Below are positions 35,930 to 45,237 of a stretch of 64,000 bases of DNA, piece by piece. The DNA is from Liquorilactobacillus hordei DSM 19519 (GTDB lineage Bacteria > Bacillota > Bacilli > Lactobacillales > Lactobacillaceae), in assembly GCF_019443985.1 (NCBI RefSeq), contig NZ_CP049303.1, positions 1,426,001 to 1,490,000 on the forward strand. The letters are read 5' to 3'. Numbering within the stretch: position 1 is the stretch's first letter; each line of letters starts with the position of its first letter. A program made the translations under genes and the position numbers. Below the pieces are notes generated by a model. The model was given only the letters and a program-made list of their open reading frames with translations. It was not told where the DNA came from and did no database searches.

Positions 35930-36222
35930 TTATTGTTTATCATTGTTAAACAAATTTAATGCGTTGAGAGTTTGCTTTAACTTGATGATATCCCAAGGTA
36001 AAAATTCAGCGACTGTAACACCAACAATTTCACTCACTTTCTGGATACTTGCAAAATAGTCTGTTACTTGAGCCAATGTCAATTTACCATGACTTGATGG
36101 AAAGACTGTTTGGTGTGGTTCAGCAAAATATTGTAAACGAAAATCATCTGGACTCAAAGAATCTAAATCAAAATGAATTGCTATTTTTGAAAAATTATTA
36201 TCAATTATCCATTTTTCAACTT
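35930..36222 (-). pseudogene. Arginase/agmatinase-family C-terminal fragment
   Basis: About 97 codons are open from a stop near 36223. They read IAIHFDLDSLSPDDF, the metal-binding Asp-x-Asp motif of ureohydrolases, then HGKLTLAQVTDYFASI and VGVTVAEFLPWD with the Glu/Asp near the end of the fold. Only the last third of the roughly 300-aa enzyme remains, and no start is left. The family hydrolyses guanidino compounds to urea. The fragment abuts the next gene directly, so a deletion junction is likely near 36223. Confidence 0.7.
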
Positions 36223-36234
36223 ATACTAATTATT

Positions 36235-37083
36235 TTATTTCAATTTCTCCAAAAATCCTTTCAAAACTTCAATATAGTTATTTTGTTGATTGAACTTTGA
36301 AAGTACCTCTAAATCATGCGTATGAGTAATTCCTGTCTCAAGTAATTCTTGATATAATTCATAATATGGCAAATTATTATTCTTAGCGAATGTTAATTCT
36401 TTTTCTGTATCATACGCAACATGTCTGAATTCTAAATTTACAAAACCTATTTCATCTATCTCTAAAATAGCATATTGTGCTCTTCTATCTTGTAAAAACT
36501 TATTATGTGTTGAAAAGGGTTGTCCAATTGTTCCTGGATTAATTATTAATTGGCTTTTTTCGCTATACCGTAATAATTGTGAATGAATATGACCGTAGAC
36601 TGCAATATCAACATCTTCCGAAGAAAATAACTCGTTAAAGTTTTCTTGCTTAGCATTCATCATAAGTGCAGCACCATAGTTTTTGGTAGGTAAATTATGC
36701 GAAATACTAATTAAAAGATTAGCTACTTTTTTCTGACTATGTAATTTGAACTCCTTAATTCTTTTTATATAGTCGTGATTGATATTATCATAAATATACT
36801 TACTTAAAATTCCAACATACACATCTGATGGATCATTTAAATCAACATTTGTTTCTGGATCAAGAACTTCTAACAAACAATCGTCCCAATTGCCACGAAT
36901 ATAAAGCGTTGTATTATTTTCATCAAGCATTTCAAATAATTTTTCACATCCTGAGCCTGGCATGATCAAGTCACCTAAAAACCAACATTCATCTACATTA
37001 TTCTTTTTTGCATCCGCTAAAACAGCCGCTAACGCCGTTTGATTTCCATGAACATCTGAAAGAAGAGCTATTTTATGTGTCAT
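36235..37083 (-). CDS. Calcineurin-like metallophosphoesterase
   Basis: 282 aa. Motifs of the YfcE/MJ0936-like group are in order: LLSDVHGNQTAL (Asp and His), LGDLI (Asp), RGNWDD (Asn), ISHNLP and YGHIHSQL with the last metal-binding His residues. It therefore has a two-metal centre and splits phosphodiesters or phosphomonoesters of small molecules. About 60 residues at the C-terminus exceed the core domain. It is cytosolic, with site AGGA before the ATG. The arginase fragment lies immediately downstream. Confidence 0.9.
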   Translation of the reverse strand: MTHKIALLSDVHGNQTALAAVLADAKKNNVDECWFLGDLIMPGSGCEKLFEMLDENNTTLYIRGNWDDCLLEVLDPETNVDLNDPSDVYVGILSKYIYDNINHDYIKRIKEFKLHSQKKVANLLISISHNLPTKNYGAALMMNAKQENFNELFSSEDVDIAVYGHIHSQLLRYSEKSQLIINPGTIGQPFSTHNKFLQDRRAQYAILEIDEIGFVNLEFRHVAYDTEKELTFAKNNNLPYYELYQELLETGITHTHDLEVLSKFNQQNNYIEVLKGFLEKLK

Positions 37084-37124
37084 TTTTCCTCCATAATAAT
37101 AATCTTAGTTTTAATAACTTACAT

Positions 37125-37174
37125 ACAGATAAAAAAGGCTGAACCAAAAAATAAGATTCAGCCTTTTTATCTGT
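37125..37174 (-). terminator. Terminator after lepB
   Basis: ACAGATAAAAAAGGCTGAA and TTCAGCCTTTTTATCTGT pair almost completely around an A-rich loop. A T run exists on both strands within the arms, so it can work in both directions. Confidence 0.85.
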
Positions 37175-37195
37175 ATAACACTGGATTTCAAAAAA

Positions 37196-37786
37196 TTAAT
37201 TATTTGAGTATGAATTCACCAAGGCTTTTTTCGAATTCCAGAAAGGCACTTTTACAACACCATCAATTTTACCCTTAGGAACGAATCCATAATAACGACT
37301 ATCATTAGAATCTTTACGATTATCTCCCAAAACGAAGTATTTACCTTTAGGTACTGTGAAAGAATTCCCCGTCCCTAGCTTAACCCCTGTTGCCTCTTTC
37401 AAAATAAGCGTCAATGTACCAGCAGTTCTTTGTGACTTTGTAATATAACTTTGTGACATTTTCTTACCATTCACATATAGTTGGCCATTGTTTCTATACT
37501 CGATGGTATCCCCAGGTATACCAATTACGCGCTTAACATACTTAGTTGATTTTGTTATAGCTTGATTGTTTTTATCAACTCCATATGCATTGAAAACAAT
37601 AACTGTATTATGCTTGATTTTAGATTGTTTGAGCAACATTACACGTTCATCATTTTGCAATGTTGGATACATCGAAGTCCCATCAACCTTCACAATTCCA
37701 AACCAAAACTGTTTCACAATAAGTGCAATCAACAAACCGATAGCAATTGGTAATATCCAACTAAATATTTCCTTGACAATCTTCAA
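37196..37786 (-). CDS. lepB: Signal peptidase I
   Basis: 196 aa, the short Gram-positive form. One N-terminal membrane anchor (about 8-30), then VDGTSMYPTL with the catalytic Ser38, YVKRVIGIPGDTIEY with the general base Lys85, and GDNRKDSNDSRYYGFV near residue 150. It cleaves signal peptides of exported proteins on the outer face of the membrane. The site AAGGAGAT precedes the ATG. Its partner upstream is a small membrane protein gene. Confidence 0.95.
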   Translation of the reverse strand: MKIVKEIFSWILPIAIGLLIALIVKQFWFGIVKVDGTSMYPTLQNDERVMLLKQSKIKHNTVIVFNAYGVDKNNQAITKSTKYVKRVIGIPGDTIEYRNNGQLYVNGKKMSQSYITKSQRTAGTLTLILKEATGVKLGTGNSFTVPKGKYFVLGDNRKDSNDSRYYGFVPKGKIDGVVKVPFWNSKKALVNSYSNN

Positions 37787-37831
37787 CTTTTTAATCTCCT
37801 TAAAGTTATTAGTTTAAAAATATTCAATTAA

Positions 37832-38272
37832 TTATTTGATGCCATGATTTTGTGACAACAAATGCCTACCATTAGTCAGCGTATTTCTTTTTAAAGACCA
37901 AATATAATAGACAAAAATACCACAGAAAAATAACTCATAGAGACTAAACCAGATATTTCTTACATAAAGAAATGGCATGAACATCGCAACACAATTCAAA
38001 AATAACTTGAAAATAAAGTTGCCTTTCATAAAATAAACCATATTACTGATCGCAGCTAGTACCCCAAATATTACTAGCAAGATTGTCAAAATAATTATAA
38101 TTGAAAAAATGTTAGTACTGTTAGCTACCTTTTCTGCATTTACAGAAGAGTATCCTTTGTGAAGATAGAATTTAACTAGTAGTCTAAAGTAAGCATCATT
38201 TAGAACATACAAAAAGCCAAGTCCCCCAACAGTTACATTCAAAAACTTATTCAAATACTCATCCTCCCTCAA
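37832..38272 (-). CDS. Small membrane protein, unknown
   Basis: 146 aa with four hydrophobic segments (about 12-32, 50-75, 84-103, 106-126) and a basic C-terminus (SLKRNTLTNGRHLLSQNHGIK). The start has a good GAGGGAGGATGAG context. No family is recognised. It lies 45 nt before lepB on the same strand and probably shares a transcript. A role at the membrane is all that can be inferred. Confidence 0.7.
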   Translation of the reverse strand: MREDEYLNKFLNVTVGGLGFLYVLNDAYFRLLVKFYLHKGYSSVNAEKVANSTNIFSIIIILTILLVIFGVLAAISNMVYFMKGNFIFKLFLNCVAMFMPFLYVRNIWFSLYELFFCGIFVYYIWSLKRNTLTNGRHLLSQNHGIK

Positions 38273-38370
38273 ACGAATAAATTAAATATTAGCCAGTATA
38301 TTGCTTACCATCTAAAATTATATACGTTGAGTAAGTAAATGAAAGAAAAGTATTCTTTTTTAAATCAATT

Positions 38371-39204
38371 TTAAGCTCTTTTATTAAGTTCATTGTAAAT
38401 GTCTACTAAATAGCGGTAACTTTCAATTTGTTCCTTCGCATCATTCTCATCAGATAATTTAATTTCAAATATATTTGAAGCTTTCTCATTCAAGAGTGGC
38501 ACAACAGTTTTCCAATCAATTTTACCTTTACCAAGTTGTAAACTATCATGTGTCACCCCCATTGAATCCACTAAATGGTAGTGTACTACATTGTGTTTAA
38601 GTCGCTTTAAACTAGCACACAACTCATTGTTATTCGCTTTAACCTTGATAAAACAATGACTAATGTCAAAAGCCAGACGATAATTTCGATCTAAAATGAA
38701 CTGATCTTCATCTTCAAAACCATAATAAAACAAGCGCGATATTGAGTTTTCAAACATGATATGTGCTTGCCCCAATTTCGAGAATTTATCAAGTTTTTGA
38801 TAAACGATATTTCTTGCTTCTGAAAATGAAGGATATAAACTAATCATCTGTTCAGTGTGTCTTGAATATGAACCGTGTAAAAGAGTCTGAAGATCATAAT
38901 CAAAGGATAGCTGCAACAACTGACTTGTACTGAATTCAATAAAATAATTCAGTTCCTTAAAATGGCTTTTTGGTGCAACTAACTCTGTAAATTCGCCCTT
39001 ATATCTCATAGGGTGATGCAAGATTATATGTGCAACACCTTGGTCTTTTACCTGTAATATAGCATCTGTCAGCCTTTTCATACCTTCTGTTGTAAAATCA
39101 TTTTCATCAGTAAAGAATTCAAAAACATTTGGTTGATAACTTAATCGATTTTCAAATTGTTCGCGTTGAGAACTAGCCTTAAGACCTAAATCAATTTTTT
39201 TCAT
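38371..39204 (-). CDS. TIM-barrel protein, xylose isomerase-like/AP endonuclease 2 family
   Basis: 277 aa from the ATG at 39204, which follows AAGGAGG; an upstream frame to 39297 has no site. The sequence suggests the sugar-phosphate isomerase/epimerase barrel: HIILHHPM, LLHGSYSRHTEQM, MFENSISRLFY, LAFDISHCFIKV, YHLVDSMGVTHD and LGKGKIDWKTVVP contain the His, Glu and Asp residues that bind metals. The substrate is unknown. It may follow DegV in transcription, but a terminator lies between. Confidence 0.75.
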   Translation of the reverse strand: MKKIDLGLKASSQREQFENRLSYQPNVFEFFTDENDFTTEGMKRLTDAILQVKDQGVAHIILHHPMRYKGEFTELVAPKSHFKELNYFIEFSTSQLLQLSFDYDLQTLLHGSYSRHTEQMISLYPSFSEARNIVYQKLDKFSKLGQAHIMFENSISRLFYYGFEDEDQFILDRNYRLAFDISHCFIKVKANNNELCASLKRLKHNVVHYHLVDSMGVTHDSLQLGKGKIDWKTVVPLLNEKASNIFEIKLSDENDAKEQIESYRYLVDIYNELNKRA

Positions 39205-39232
39205 AAACAACACCTCCTTGATGAAAAATTTT

Positions 39233-39268
39233 TCAGAAAAAAAAGCTGATAAACTAAAAGTTTCAGCT
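39233..39268 (-). terminator. Terminator after degV
   Basis: AGCTGA(T)AAACT and AGTTTCAGCT pair around AAA. The eight A residues before it give a T run on the minus strand. Confidence 0.75.
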
Positions 39269-39297
39269 AATTTCTCAATTATAATAGCATTATCCAA

Positions 39298-40161
39298 TTA
39301 TTTATCAATATCTTTCATCCATGCTAAGGCAATTGCTTTTTCTCCGAGATGAGTTCCAATTACAGGACCGAAATAACTTAAATCAATCTGACAATCGGGA
39401 TACTTTTGCACGAGTTCTTGTTTCCAAGCCTCTGCAGCCTCTAGATCATTTGCATGAATAACAATTAACCTGAGAGGATAAGCAACTTTTTCTTTATCCT
39501 CTTCAAAAATATTCTCGGCTCGTTTGAGTGCTTTTTTCATGGAACGAACTTTGTCAAAAGCGACAATTTTATGTGAGTCGTCATCAAAGGTCAGTAACGG
39601 TTTGATCTTCAGTACACTTCCAATAAATGCAGAAGCATTTGACAGACGCCCTCCACGTACTAAGTTCTGTAAATCATCAACAATAAAACATTCGTTCATT
39701 GTTCCTCTAAGATTCTCTAATTCAGCAAAGATATTTTCAACATTAGCACCAGCTTCTGCCATTCTAGCCGCCTTCAGAACCAGATTTCCCATCAGCATGA
39801 CAGTAATTTGTGAATCGAAAGGATAGACCTTGACTCCCTTAATCTCATTTGCTAAGTTTTTCAGAGTCTGATAAAAACCAGAAATTGTTGAGGCTAAGTG
39901 TATGCTGATAACAGTGTCATAACCTTGCGTTCCTAAATTCTCATAGAATGTAATCAATTCACCAATAGCAGGTTGAGAGGTACTAGGAAATGTTTCAGAT
40001 TTCTTAAGTTTTTCATAGAATTCTTCTGTGGAAATATCTACCCCTTCCTTATACACTTCATTATCAATAATGACCGGAAGTGGAATTATATGAATGTTAT
40101 TATCCGCAATTTGTTTATCTGTTAAATATGCGGTACTGTCAGTTACAACAGCGATTTTCAT
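39298..40161 (-). CDS. DegV-family fatty-acid-binding protein
   Basis: 287 aa from the ATG at 40161, 9 nt after AGGTG. MKIAVVTDSTAYLTDKQ at the start, ISIHLASTISGFYQT, and VDDLQNLVRGGRLS in the middle are the DegV pattern; the last two line the pocket for the fatty acid carboxylate. In staphylococci and streptococci the FakB members present exogenous fatty acids to the kinase FakA for phospholipid synthesis. The fakA gene is not in this window. It is cytosolic and monocistronic. Confidence 0.9.
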   Translation of the reverse strand: MKIAVVTDSTAYLTDKQIADNNIHIIPLPVIIDNEVYKEGVDISTEEFYEKLKKSETFPSTSQPAIGELITFYENLGTQGYDTVISIHLASTISGFYQTLKNLANEIKGVKVYPFDSQITVMLMGNLVLKAARMAEAGANVENIFAELENLRGTMNECFIVDDLQNLVRGGRLSNASAFIGSVLKIKPLLTFDDDSHKIVAFDKVRSMKKALKRAENIFEEDKEKVAYPLRLIVIHANDLEAAEAWKQELVQKYPDCQIDLSYFGPVIGTHLGEKAIALAWMKDIDK

Positions 40162-40261
40162 AGATGTACACCTACTTCTTTGCTTTTTGTTATACCATGC
40201 TATCATAACACATAAAAAAAAACGCGACTACTAATTACCTGAAACAAGAAAATCAGTTCAG

Positions 40262-40681
40262 CTACATTCGCTCCATACTCTTACTTAGTCTGTTAAGAAG
40301 AATTTGTAATAGATTTTGTTCCTCCTCAGACCAATGCGAGAAAAGTTGGTACCTGTACTGAGCAATATCTTTTTTCATATCAGTTACAGCAGTCAACCCA
40401 TTCTTTGTACTTGTATACGCGAAGAAACGCCGTCCTTGCTGATTTTCTTTTGATTCTTTGGTAATAAACTCCTTTGAAAGCAACTTAGCCAATTGCCTAC
40501 TTAATGTGGAAACATTAAGTTGCGTTAATTTTGCTAATCTTTCCTGTGTTGAGATTCCATCGACAATTTTTAGAAGTAATTGCCACTCTGCAAGTGTAAG
40601 TCCATTTTTTTGTGATAAGGCAACAAGCTTCTCTCTATATTGACGTTGAAGATCAATGAGACTGTCCAAACAGCTTTTCAA
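40262..40681 (-). CDS. MarR-family regulator
   Basis: 139 aa from a TTG at 40681, preceded by GGGAGGGA; ATG codons further upstream have no site and would add unlikely hydrophobic residues. The winged helix lies at about 30-100 (LAEWQLLLKIVDGISTQERLAKLTQLNVSTLSRQLAKLLSKEFI). The upstream stretch 40700-40740 carries overlapping ATGCA/TGCAT repeats that could be its site. It is divergent from rqcH, which is a housekeeping gene, so the target is unknown. Confidence 0.88.
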   Translation of the reverse strand: MKSCLDSLIDLQRQYREKLVALSQKNGLTLAEWQLLLKIVDGISTQERLAKLTQLNVSTLSRQLAKLLSKEFITKESKENQQGRRFFAYTSTKNGLTAVTDMKKDIAQYRYQLFSHWSEEEQNLLQILLNRLSKSMERM

Positions 40682-40875
40682 AAGAATCCCTCCCAGTAAA
40701 AATTTAATATGCATTATGCAAATTACAATAATCATTATGAATTAGTCGGCTAATAATAGCAAGCACAAACCACTAATCCTCCCAGTTGATAATAAAAAAA
40801 CAATTTTTGCGCTTTATGTAGTTAAACGGTACAATTAAGTACAATAAAAACTAGTTATGAAAGCGAGTTGTCAGC

Positions 40876-42573
40876 ATGCCTTTTGATGGATTATTCACCC
40901 ATGCGATGATTGCCGAATTAAAAAATAAAATTTTAGGTGGACGTGTAACAAAAATATCGCAGCCTTTCCCTAATGAAGTTATCTTAACTGTTAGGTCGCA
41001 ACGCCAAAACCAACCACTTTTATTATCGGCACATCCTAATTACGCACGTATTCAAATTACGCAAATTCCCTATAACAATCCCCCTGTCCCAACTAACTTT
41101 ACAATGACACTTAGAAAGTATCTTGAGAATGCAAAGTTAACTAACATCAGCCAACTAGACAATGATCGTGTTGCTTACTTTAGTTTTGCTACGCGCAATG
41201 AGTTAGGTGATGAACTACCTTTGTTATTAAGCATTGAGATTATGGGTCGTTATAGTAATGTGCTTTTGATTAATCAAAATGAAAATAAAATTATCGACAC
41301 TATCAAACATATTGGACCAAGCCAAAATCGATTTAGAACCTTACTTCCAGGTGCAACGTATATTCAACCACCAAAACAAGATTTATTAAATCCTTTTGGA
41401 AGTGATTCCCAAAAATATTTAGAGCTTGTACAGCAATTCCCCAATCGTGAAATTCTTGCTAATCAATTGCAAAAAAACTATCAGGGAATCGCAACTGAGC
41501 ATGCCTTATATATAGCTGATCGATTACATGATACTGGTGAAATATCTGATAATTGGAAGAATGTTTTGAAACAAGCCGATCGGCCCACCCCATCGATTGT
41601 TACGGGAAGTAAACCTTTCTTTACTTTCTTTAAGTATGATGACTTAAAGTCAGAAAATACTGAATCTTTAAGTATTTTGTTAGATACATTCTATCAAAAA
41701 AAAGCAACTAGTGATCGTGTCCAGCAACAAGGGTCGCAGTTATTTCATGTTATCAAAGTCAATCTGCAGAAAAATCGTAAAAAATTAAAGAAACTACAAC
41801 AAACAATGAATTCAACGCAAAAAGCTGATACTTTTAGAGTCAAAGGTGAATTACTAACCACCTATCTTTATCAAGTAAAGCGTGGAATGAAAGAAATCGA
41901 ATTACCCAACTACTATGATAACGAAAAAATTGTTAAAATAAGTCTTTCAAATCAACTTTCTCCTTCTCAAAATGCACAAAAGTATTTTAAGAAATATCAA
42001 AAATTGAAAAATGCGGTTGATTATGTAACAAATCAGATAAAAATAACAAAAGCTGAAATAAATTATCTGGAAGAAATTGAAACTCAACTTGAGTTAGCTG
42101 ATCCGCAAGATTTACCTGACATTAAAGTAGAACTGCAACAAGAAGGATACTTACACGCACAGAAACAAAATAAAAGTGGTAAGGTTAGGAAAAATAAACT
42201 TGGTCAACCAGATACCTTTTATTCTAGTGAAAATGTAAAAATATCAGTCGGTAAAAATAATTTGCAAAATGATCGTTTAACTTTGAAGATGGCCCAGAAA
42301 AAAGATATTTGGCTTCACGCGAAGAATATTCATGGATCCCACGTGATAATTCATGATAGTCAACCAAGTGAACAAACGCTCCTTGAAGCAGCTGAATTAG
42401 CAGCCTACTATTCCAAAGCACGTTCATCTGGAAATGTTCCCGTTGATTTTGTTACAGTCAAGAATATTCGCAAACCTAATGGTGCAAAACCGGGATTTGT
42501 AATTTACGAAGGTCAACAAACGCTTTATGTCACTCCTGATGAAGAGAAAATTAAAAAAATGAAAAAAGGATAA
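40876..42573 (+). CDS. rqcH: Ribosome-associated quality control protein RqcH (NFACT, fibronectin-binding-like)
   Basis: 565 aa. The NFACT-N domain (about 1-270) keeps the NDR motif with D97 and R98, needed for alanine tail synthesis in Bacillus. A coiled-coil region (about 290-440) contains the middle helices, and the NFACT-R domain (about 445-545) has DIWLHAKNIHGSHVII. The protein binds split 50S subunits with stalled chains and recruits tRNA-Ala to tag them for degradation. It is also known as FbpA, a surface adhesin without a signal peptide. It has its own promoter and terminator. Confidence 0.95.
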   Translation: MPFDGLFTHAMIAELKNKILGGRVTKISQPFPNEVILTVRSQRQNQPLLLSAHPNYARIQITQIPYNNPPVPTNFTMTLRKYLENAKLTNISQLDNDRVAYFSFATRNELGDELPLLLSIEIMGRYSNVLLINQNENKIIDTIKHIGPSQNRFRTLLPGATYIQPPKQDLLNPFGSDSQKYLELVQQFPNREILANQLQKNYQGIATEHALYIADRLHDTGEISDNWKNVLKQADRPTPSIVTGSKPFFTFFKYDDLKSENTESLSILLDTFYQKKATSDRVQQQGSQLFHVIKVNLQKNRKKLKKLQQTMNSTQKADTFRVKGELLTTYLYQVKRGMKEIELPNYYDNEKIVKISLSNQLSPSQNAQKYFKKYQKLKNAVDYVTNQIKITKAEINYLEEIETQLELADPQDLPDIKVELQQEGYLHAQKQNKSGKVRKNKLGQPDTFYSSENVKISVGKNNLQNDRLTLKMAQKKDIWLHAKNIHGSHVIIHDSQPSEQTLLEAAELAAYYSKARSSGNVPVDFVTVKNIRKPNGAKPGFVIYEGQQTLYVTPDEEKIKKMKKG

Positions 42574-42634
42574 TTAGCTAAACTTCAAAGAGAGAATGTA
42601 ATTATGTAATACTGATGCGCGTTTATACGAAATA

Positions 42635-42690
42635 AATAGAGAGTCTAGATCAAAAGTTAAAATTTTGATTTAGACTCTCTATTATTTTTT
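42635..42690 (+). terminator. Terminator after rqcH
   Basis: AATAGAGAGTCTA and TAGACTCTCTATT, with ATCAAAA/TTTTGAT above, form a long stem followed by ATTTTTT. It also faces the end of the ABC operon on the minus strand. Confidence 0.9.
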
Positions 42691-42724
42691 ATCGCAATTA
42701 AATGTATGCACTCAGTCAAAACAC

Positions 42725-43444
42725 TTAATCTAATATTTCAGTCAGAATTTCTTCTGAGATCTCAACTTCTTTTTCCTTATCATCAATACTTTCTTTACCG
42801 CGATATGGATTTTCAACAATTCGCCAAATAGTTCCATTTTTAATTACAGCAATTCGATCTGCCATTCTTACAGCTTCATTAATGTCATGAGTCACTAGAA
42901 AAGTTGTAATCGCTTTTTCCTGACAAACCTTTCTAATTAAATCTTGCATTTTAGTTCTAGTTAATGCATCCAGTGCTCCTAATGGTTCATCCAAAAGAAG
43001 AAGACGTGGGTGCGACATCAAGGCACGTGCTAAAGCCACACGCTGTCTTTGTCCTCCAGATAATTGGGTAGGAAACTGTTTAGCATATTGGCCTAATTCT
43101 ACTTGTTCCAATAATTGGTTAGCTTCACCAATTGCCTGCTTACCCTTCTTATCCAACAAAACATTGTCCATAACATTCATCCATGGAAGTAAACGGTCTT
43201 CTTGAAACATTACTCGCGCTTCTTTATTTAAACCGTGAATCTCATTACCATCTTGAATAATAGAACCAGCAGAAGTTTCTTCTAAACCTGCTAGCATCCG
43301 CAGTAGCGTACTTTTACCGCCACCACTCATCCCGACTAATGCAATAAATTCACCTTCATTAATGATTAAGTTAGCATTACTCAAAATAGTACTATCACCA
43401 TATATTTTACCAACTTTATTTATCTCTAGAAGTTTCTGAGGCAT
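42725..43444 (-). CDS. ABC transporter ATPase, nitrate/sulfonate/taurine type
   Basis: 239 aa from the ATG at 43444 behind AGGAGGAG. Walker A GMSGGGKSTLLRML at about 35-45, Q-loop FQEDRLLPWMNV, signature LSGGQRQRVALARAL, Walker B LLLLDEPLGALDAL, and the H-loop VTHDI. It follows the SsuB/TauB pattern. It drives uptake together with the permease upstream, whose end it overlaps by 29 nt. It is the last gene of the five-gene operon that starts with the membrane acyltransferase. Confidence 0.93.
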   Translation of the reverse strand: MPQKLLEINKVGKIYGDSTILSNANLIINEGEFIALVGMSGGGKSTLLRMLAGLEETSAGSIIQDGNEIHGLNKEARVMFQEDRLLPWMNVMDNVLLDKKGKQAIGEANQLLEQVELGQYAKQFPTQLSGGQRQRVALARALMSHPRLLLLDEPLGALDALTRTKMQDLIRKVCQEKAITTFLVTHDINEAVRMADRIAVIKNGTIWRIVENPYRGKESIDDKEKEVEISEEILTEILD

Positions 43445-44246
43445 CTGCACTCCTCCTTTCAATTGTGCGCCATTCTAAGAAGATGTCTTCCAAGTTTTTA
43501 GCAATAAAATCCGATAATTTGCCTAATAAAGCGTAGATTAAAATACATAGGACAATTGTTTTCATATCCATAAACTGCTCTGCGTTTGTCGACATATACC
43601 CAATTCCTGAGCTTGCCGAAATTGTCTCAGAAACAATCAGTGTCGTCCACATTACACCAAGCGCATATCTCACACCCATTAAAATAGTTGGAAGTGCTCC
43701 AGGAAAGATCACTTTGATGAATAAATCCTTTTTACTTAATTCATAAGACTTACCCATCTGAATCAACTTCGGATCAACGGATGTAATTCCATGATAAGTA
43801 TTGATATACATTGGAAAAAGACAACCTAGTGCAACCAACGATATTTTGGCAGACTCGCCAATTCCTAACCATAAAATGATTAATGGAATTAATGCCAAAT
43901 GAGGAATATTACGTAACATTTGAATAGTACTATCAAAAAGCAACCGTGCTGTATGTGAAACCCCGTTGATAAAGCCTAATACAAATCCTAATCCGCCACC
44001 AATCAGTAAACCAGCTGTTGCACGATAAAGACTGATACTCATATTTTCTTGGAGTTCGCCCTTTTTAAAAAGCTTAATACCATTCGTTACAACATCAATT
44101 GGAGATGGTAACAAAGTTTCATTAACCCATGAAAGATTACAAGCAATTTGCCAAAAAACGACTAAAAATACTGGAATTAACCACGGTAACGATTTTTTGA
44201 ACTTTATTGAAAAATGATAATTTACATTTGTTTCAATATTTTCCAT
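43416..44246 (-). CDS. ABC transporter permease, SsuC/TauC type
   Basis: 276 aa with about six membrane segments. The BPD-transport loop is visible (GALPTILMGVRYALGVMWTTLIVSE, with the EAA-like region around SYELSKKDLFIKVIFPGALPTI). It forms the membrane channel of the sulfonate-type importer, normally as a homodimer. It lies 18 nt after the binding protein gene and overlaps the ATPase gene. Confidence 0.93.
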   Translation of the reverse strand: MENIETNVNYHFSIKFKKSLPWLIPVFLVVFWQIACNLSWVNETLLPSPIDVVTNGIKLFKKGELQENMSISLYRATAGLLIGGGLGFVLGFINGVSHTARLLFDSTIQMLRNIPHLALIPLIILWLGIGESAKISLVALGCLFPMYINTYHGITSVDPKLIQMGKSYELSKKDLFIKVIFPGALPTILMGVRYALGVMWTTLIVSETISASSGIGYMSTNAEQFMDMKTIVLCILIYALLGKLSDFIAKNLEDIFLEWRTIERRSADASETSRDK

Positions 44247-44264
44247 AATTATTCTCCTTATTAG

Positions 44265-45236
44265 TTACTTAAGATACTGCACATACTTAGAAATATTAAC
44301 TTTCTTCGTAATAATATTGTTATCATAAAATACATTAGCAATTTCTTGTTCTTCTTTTACAACGCTCTTTGTCATTACATGCATTGAGAAAGTTCTGCGG
44401 TTAACCGTTCTGCTGACAACCTTCTTTGAAAGTTTCAAATCTGCACTCATTTTCTTAATCAACTTAGAATGATTTTTGTTAGCCCACTTCATATCCTGTT
44501 CAGTATATTTAATAATTAACTTGCTTAGTGTTTTGTTCTTGCTTGCATACGTTGTTGGTGAAACAATAAAACTTCGGTTAAGAGCCTTTGTGGTCGTACC
44601 ATCAACAAGCAATTTCGAATTTTCAGTTATTTCAACTTGTGCTACGCTTGGATCCCAGTTGGCCCAAGCATCAACCTTACCTTTAGAATATGCGACACTG
44701 GCAGCATCCGAATCTAAGTTGACCCACGTGATGTCATCATTGCTTAAACCAGCCACCTTAAGTGCCCTTAAAAGCATATACTGTGAACTCGTTCCTTTAG
44801 TGTACGCAACTTTTTTACCTTTTAAATCTGCCAAAGATTTTATTGTAGAGTTTTTATGAACCAAAATCCCACTACCCTTGGCCTTTGTACCACCAGCTGC
44901 TACATAAGTTAACTTAGTACCGGATGCCAGCGCTGATACTGGGGGGGTATCCCCTACACGGGCATAATCAACATTACCTGAAGCGAGTGCCTGCATCATT
45001 GCAGCGCCGTTTTGGAATTCCTTAAATTTAACATTATATCCCTTGGCCTTCATTTTTTTAACAAATTTGCCTCTGATTTTAGAGATATAAAATTCATCTC
45101 CTGCTTGATAACCAACTACAACATTTTTTAAACTAGAACTTCCTGCATCTTCTCTTGTCAGATGCCACCCATAAACGGCAACGCCACACCAAAATAATAA
45201 AAGCACTACTATAAAACTTTTTTTAAGATTTTTCAT
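44265..45236 (-). CDS. Membrane-anchored substrate-binding protein, sulfonate/NMT1 family
   Basis: 323 aa. The N-terminal segment (about 8-24) is a signal or anchor without a normal lipobox, so the protein may stay attached by an uncleaved helix. The SsuA-like fold shows VVVGYQAGDEFYISKIRG, YARVGDTPPVSALASG, LADLKGKKVAYTKGTSSQYMLLRAL and VDAWANWDPSVAQVE. Relatives bind aliphatic sulfonates, taurine, nitrate or pyrimidines; the ligand is not settled by sequence. The gene starts 1 nt after the stop of the ligase gene, so its production is tied to that enzyme. Confidence 0.88.
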   Translation of the reverse strand: MKNLKKSFIVVLLLFWCGVAVYGWHLTREDAGSSSLKNVVVGYQAGDEFYISKIRGKFVKKMKAKGYNVKFKEFQNGAAMMQALASGNVDYARVGDTPPVSALASGTKLTYVAAGGTKAKGSGILVHKNSTIKSLADLKGKKVAYTKGTSSQYMLLRALKVAGLSNDDITWVNLDSDAASVAYSKGKVDAWANWDPSVAQVEITENSKLLVDGTTTKALNRSFIVSPTTYASKNKTLSKLIIKYTEQDMKWANKNHSKLIKKMSADLKLSKKVVSRTVNRRTFSMHVMTKSVVKEEQEIANVFYDNNIITKKVNISKYVQYLK

Positions 45237-45237
45237 A

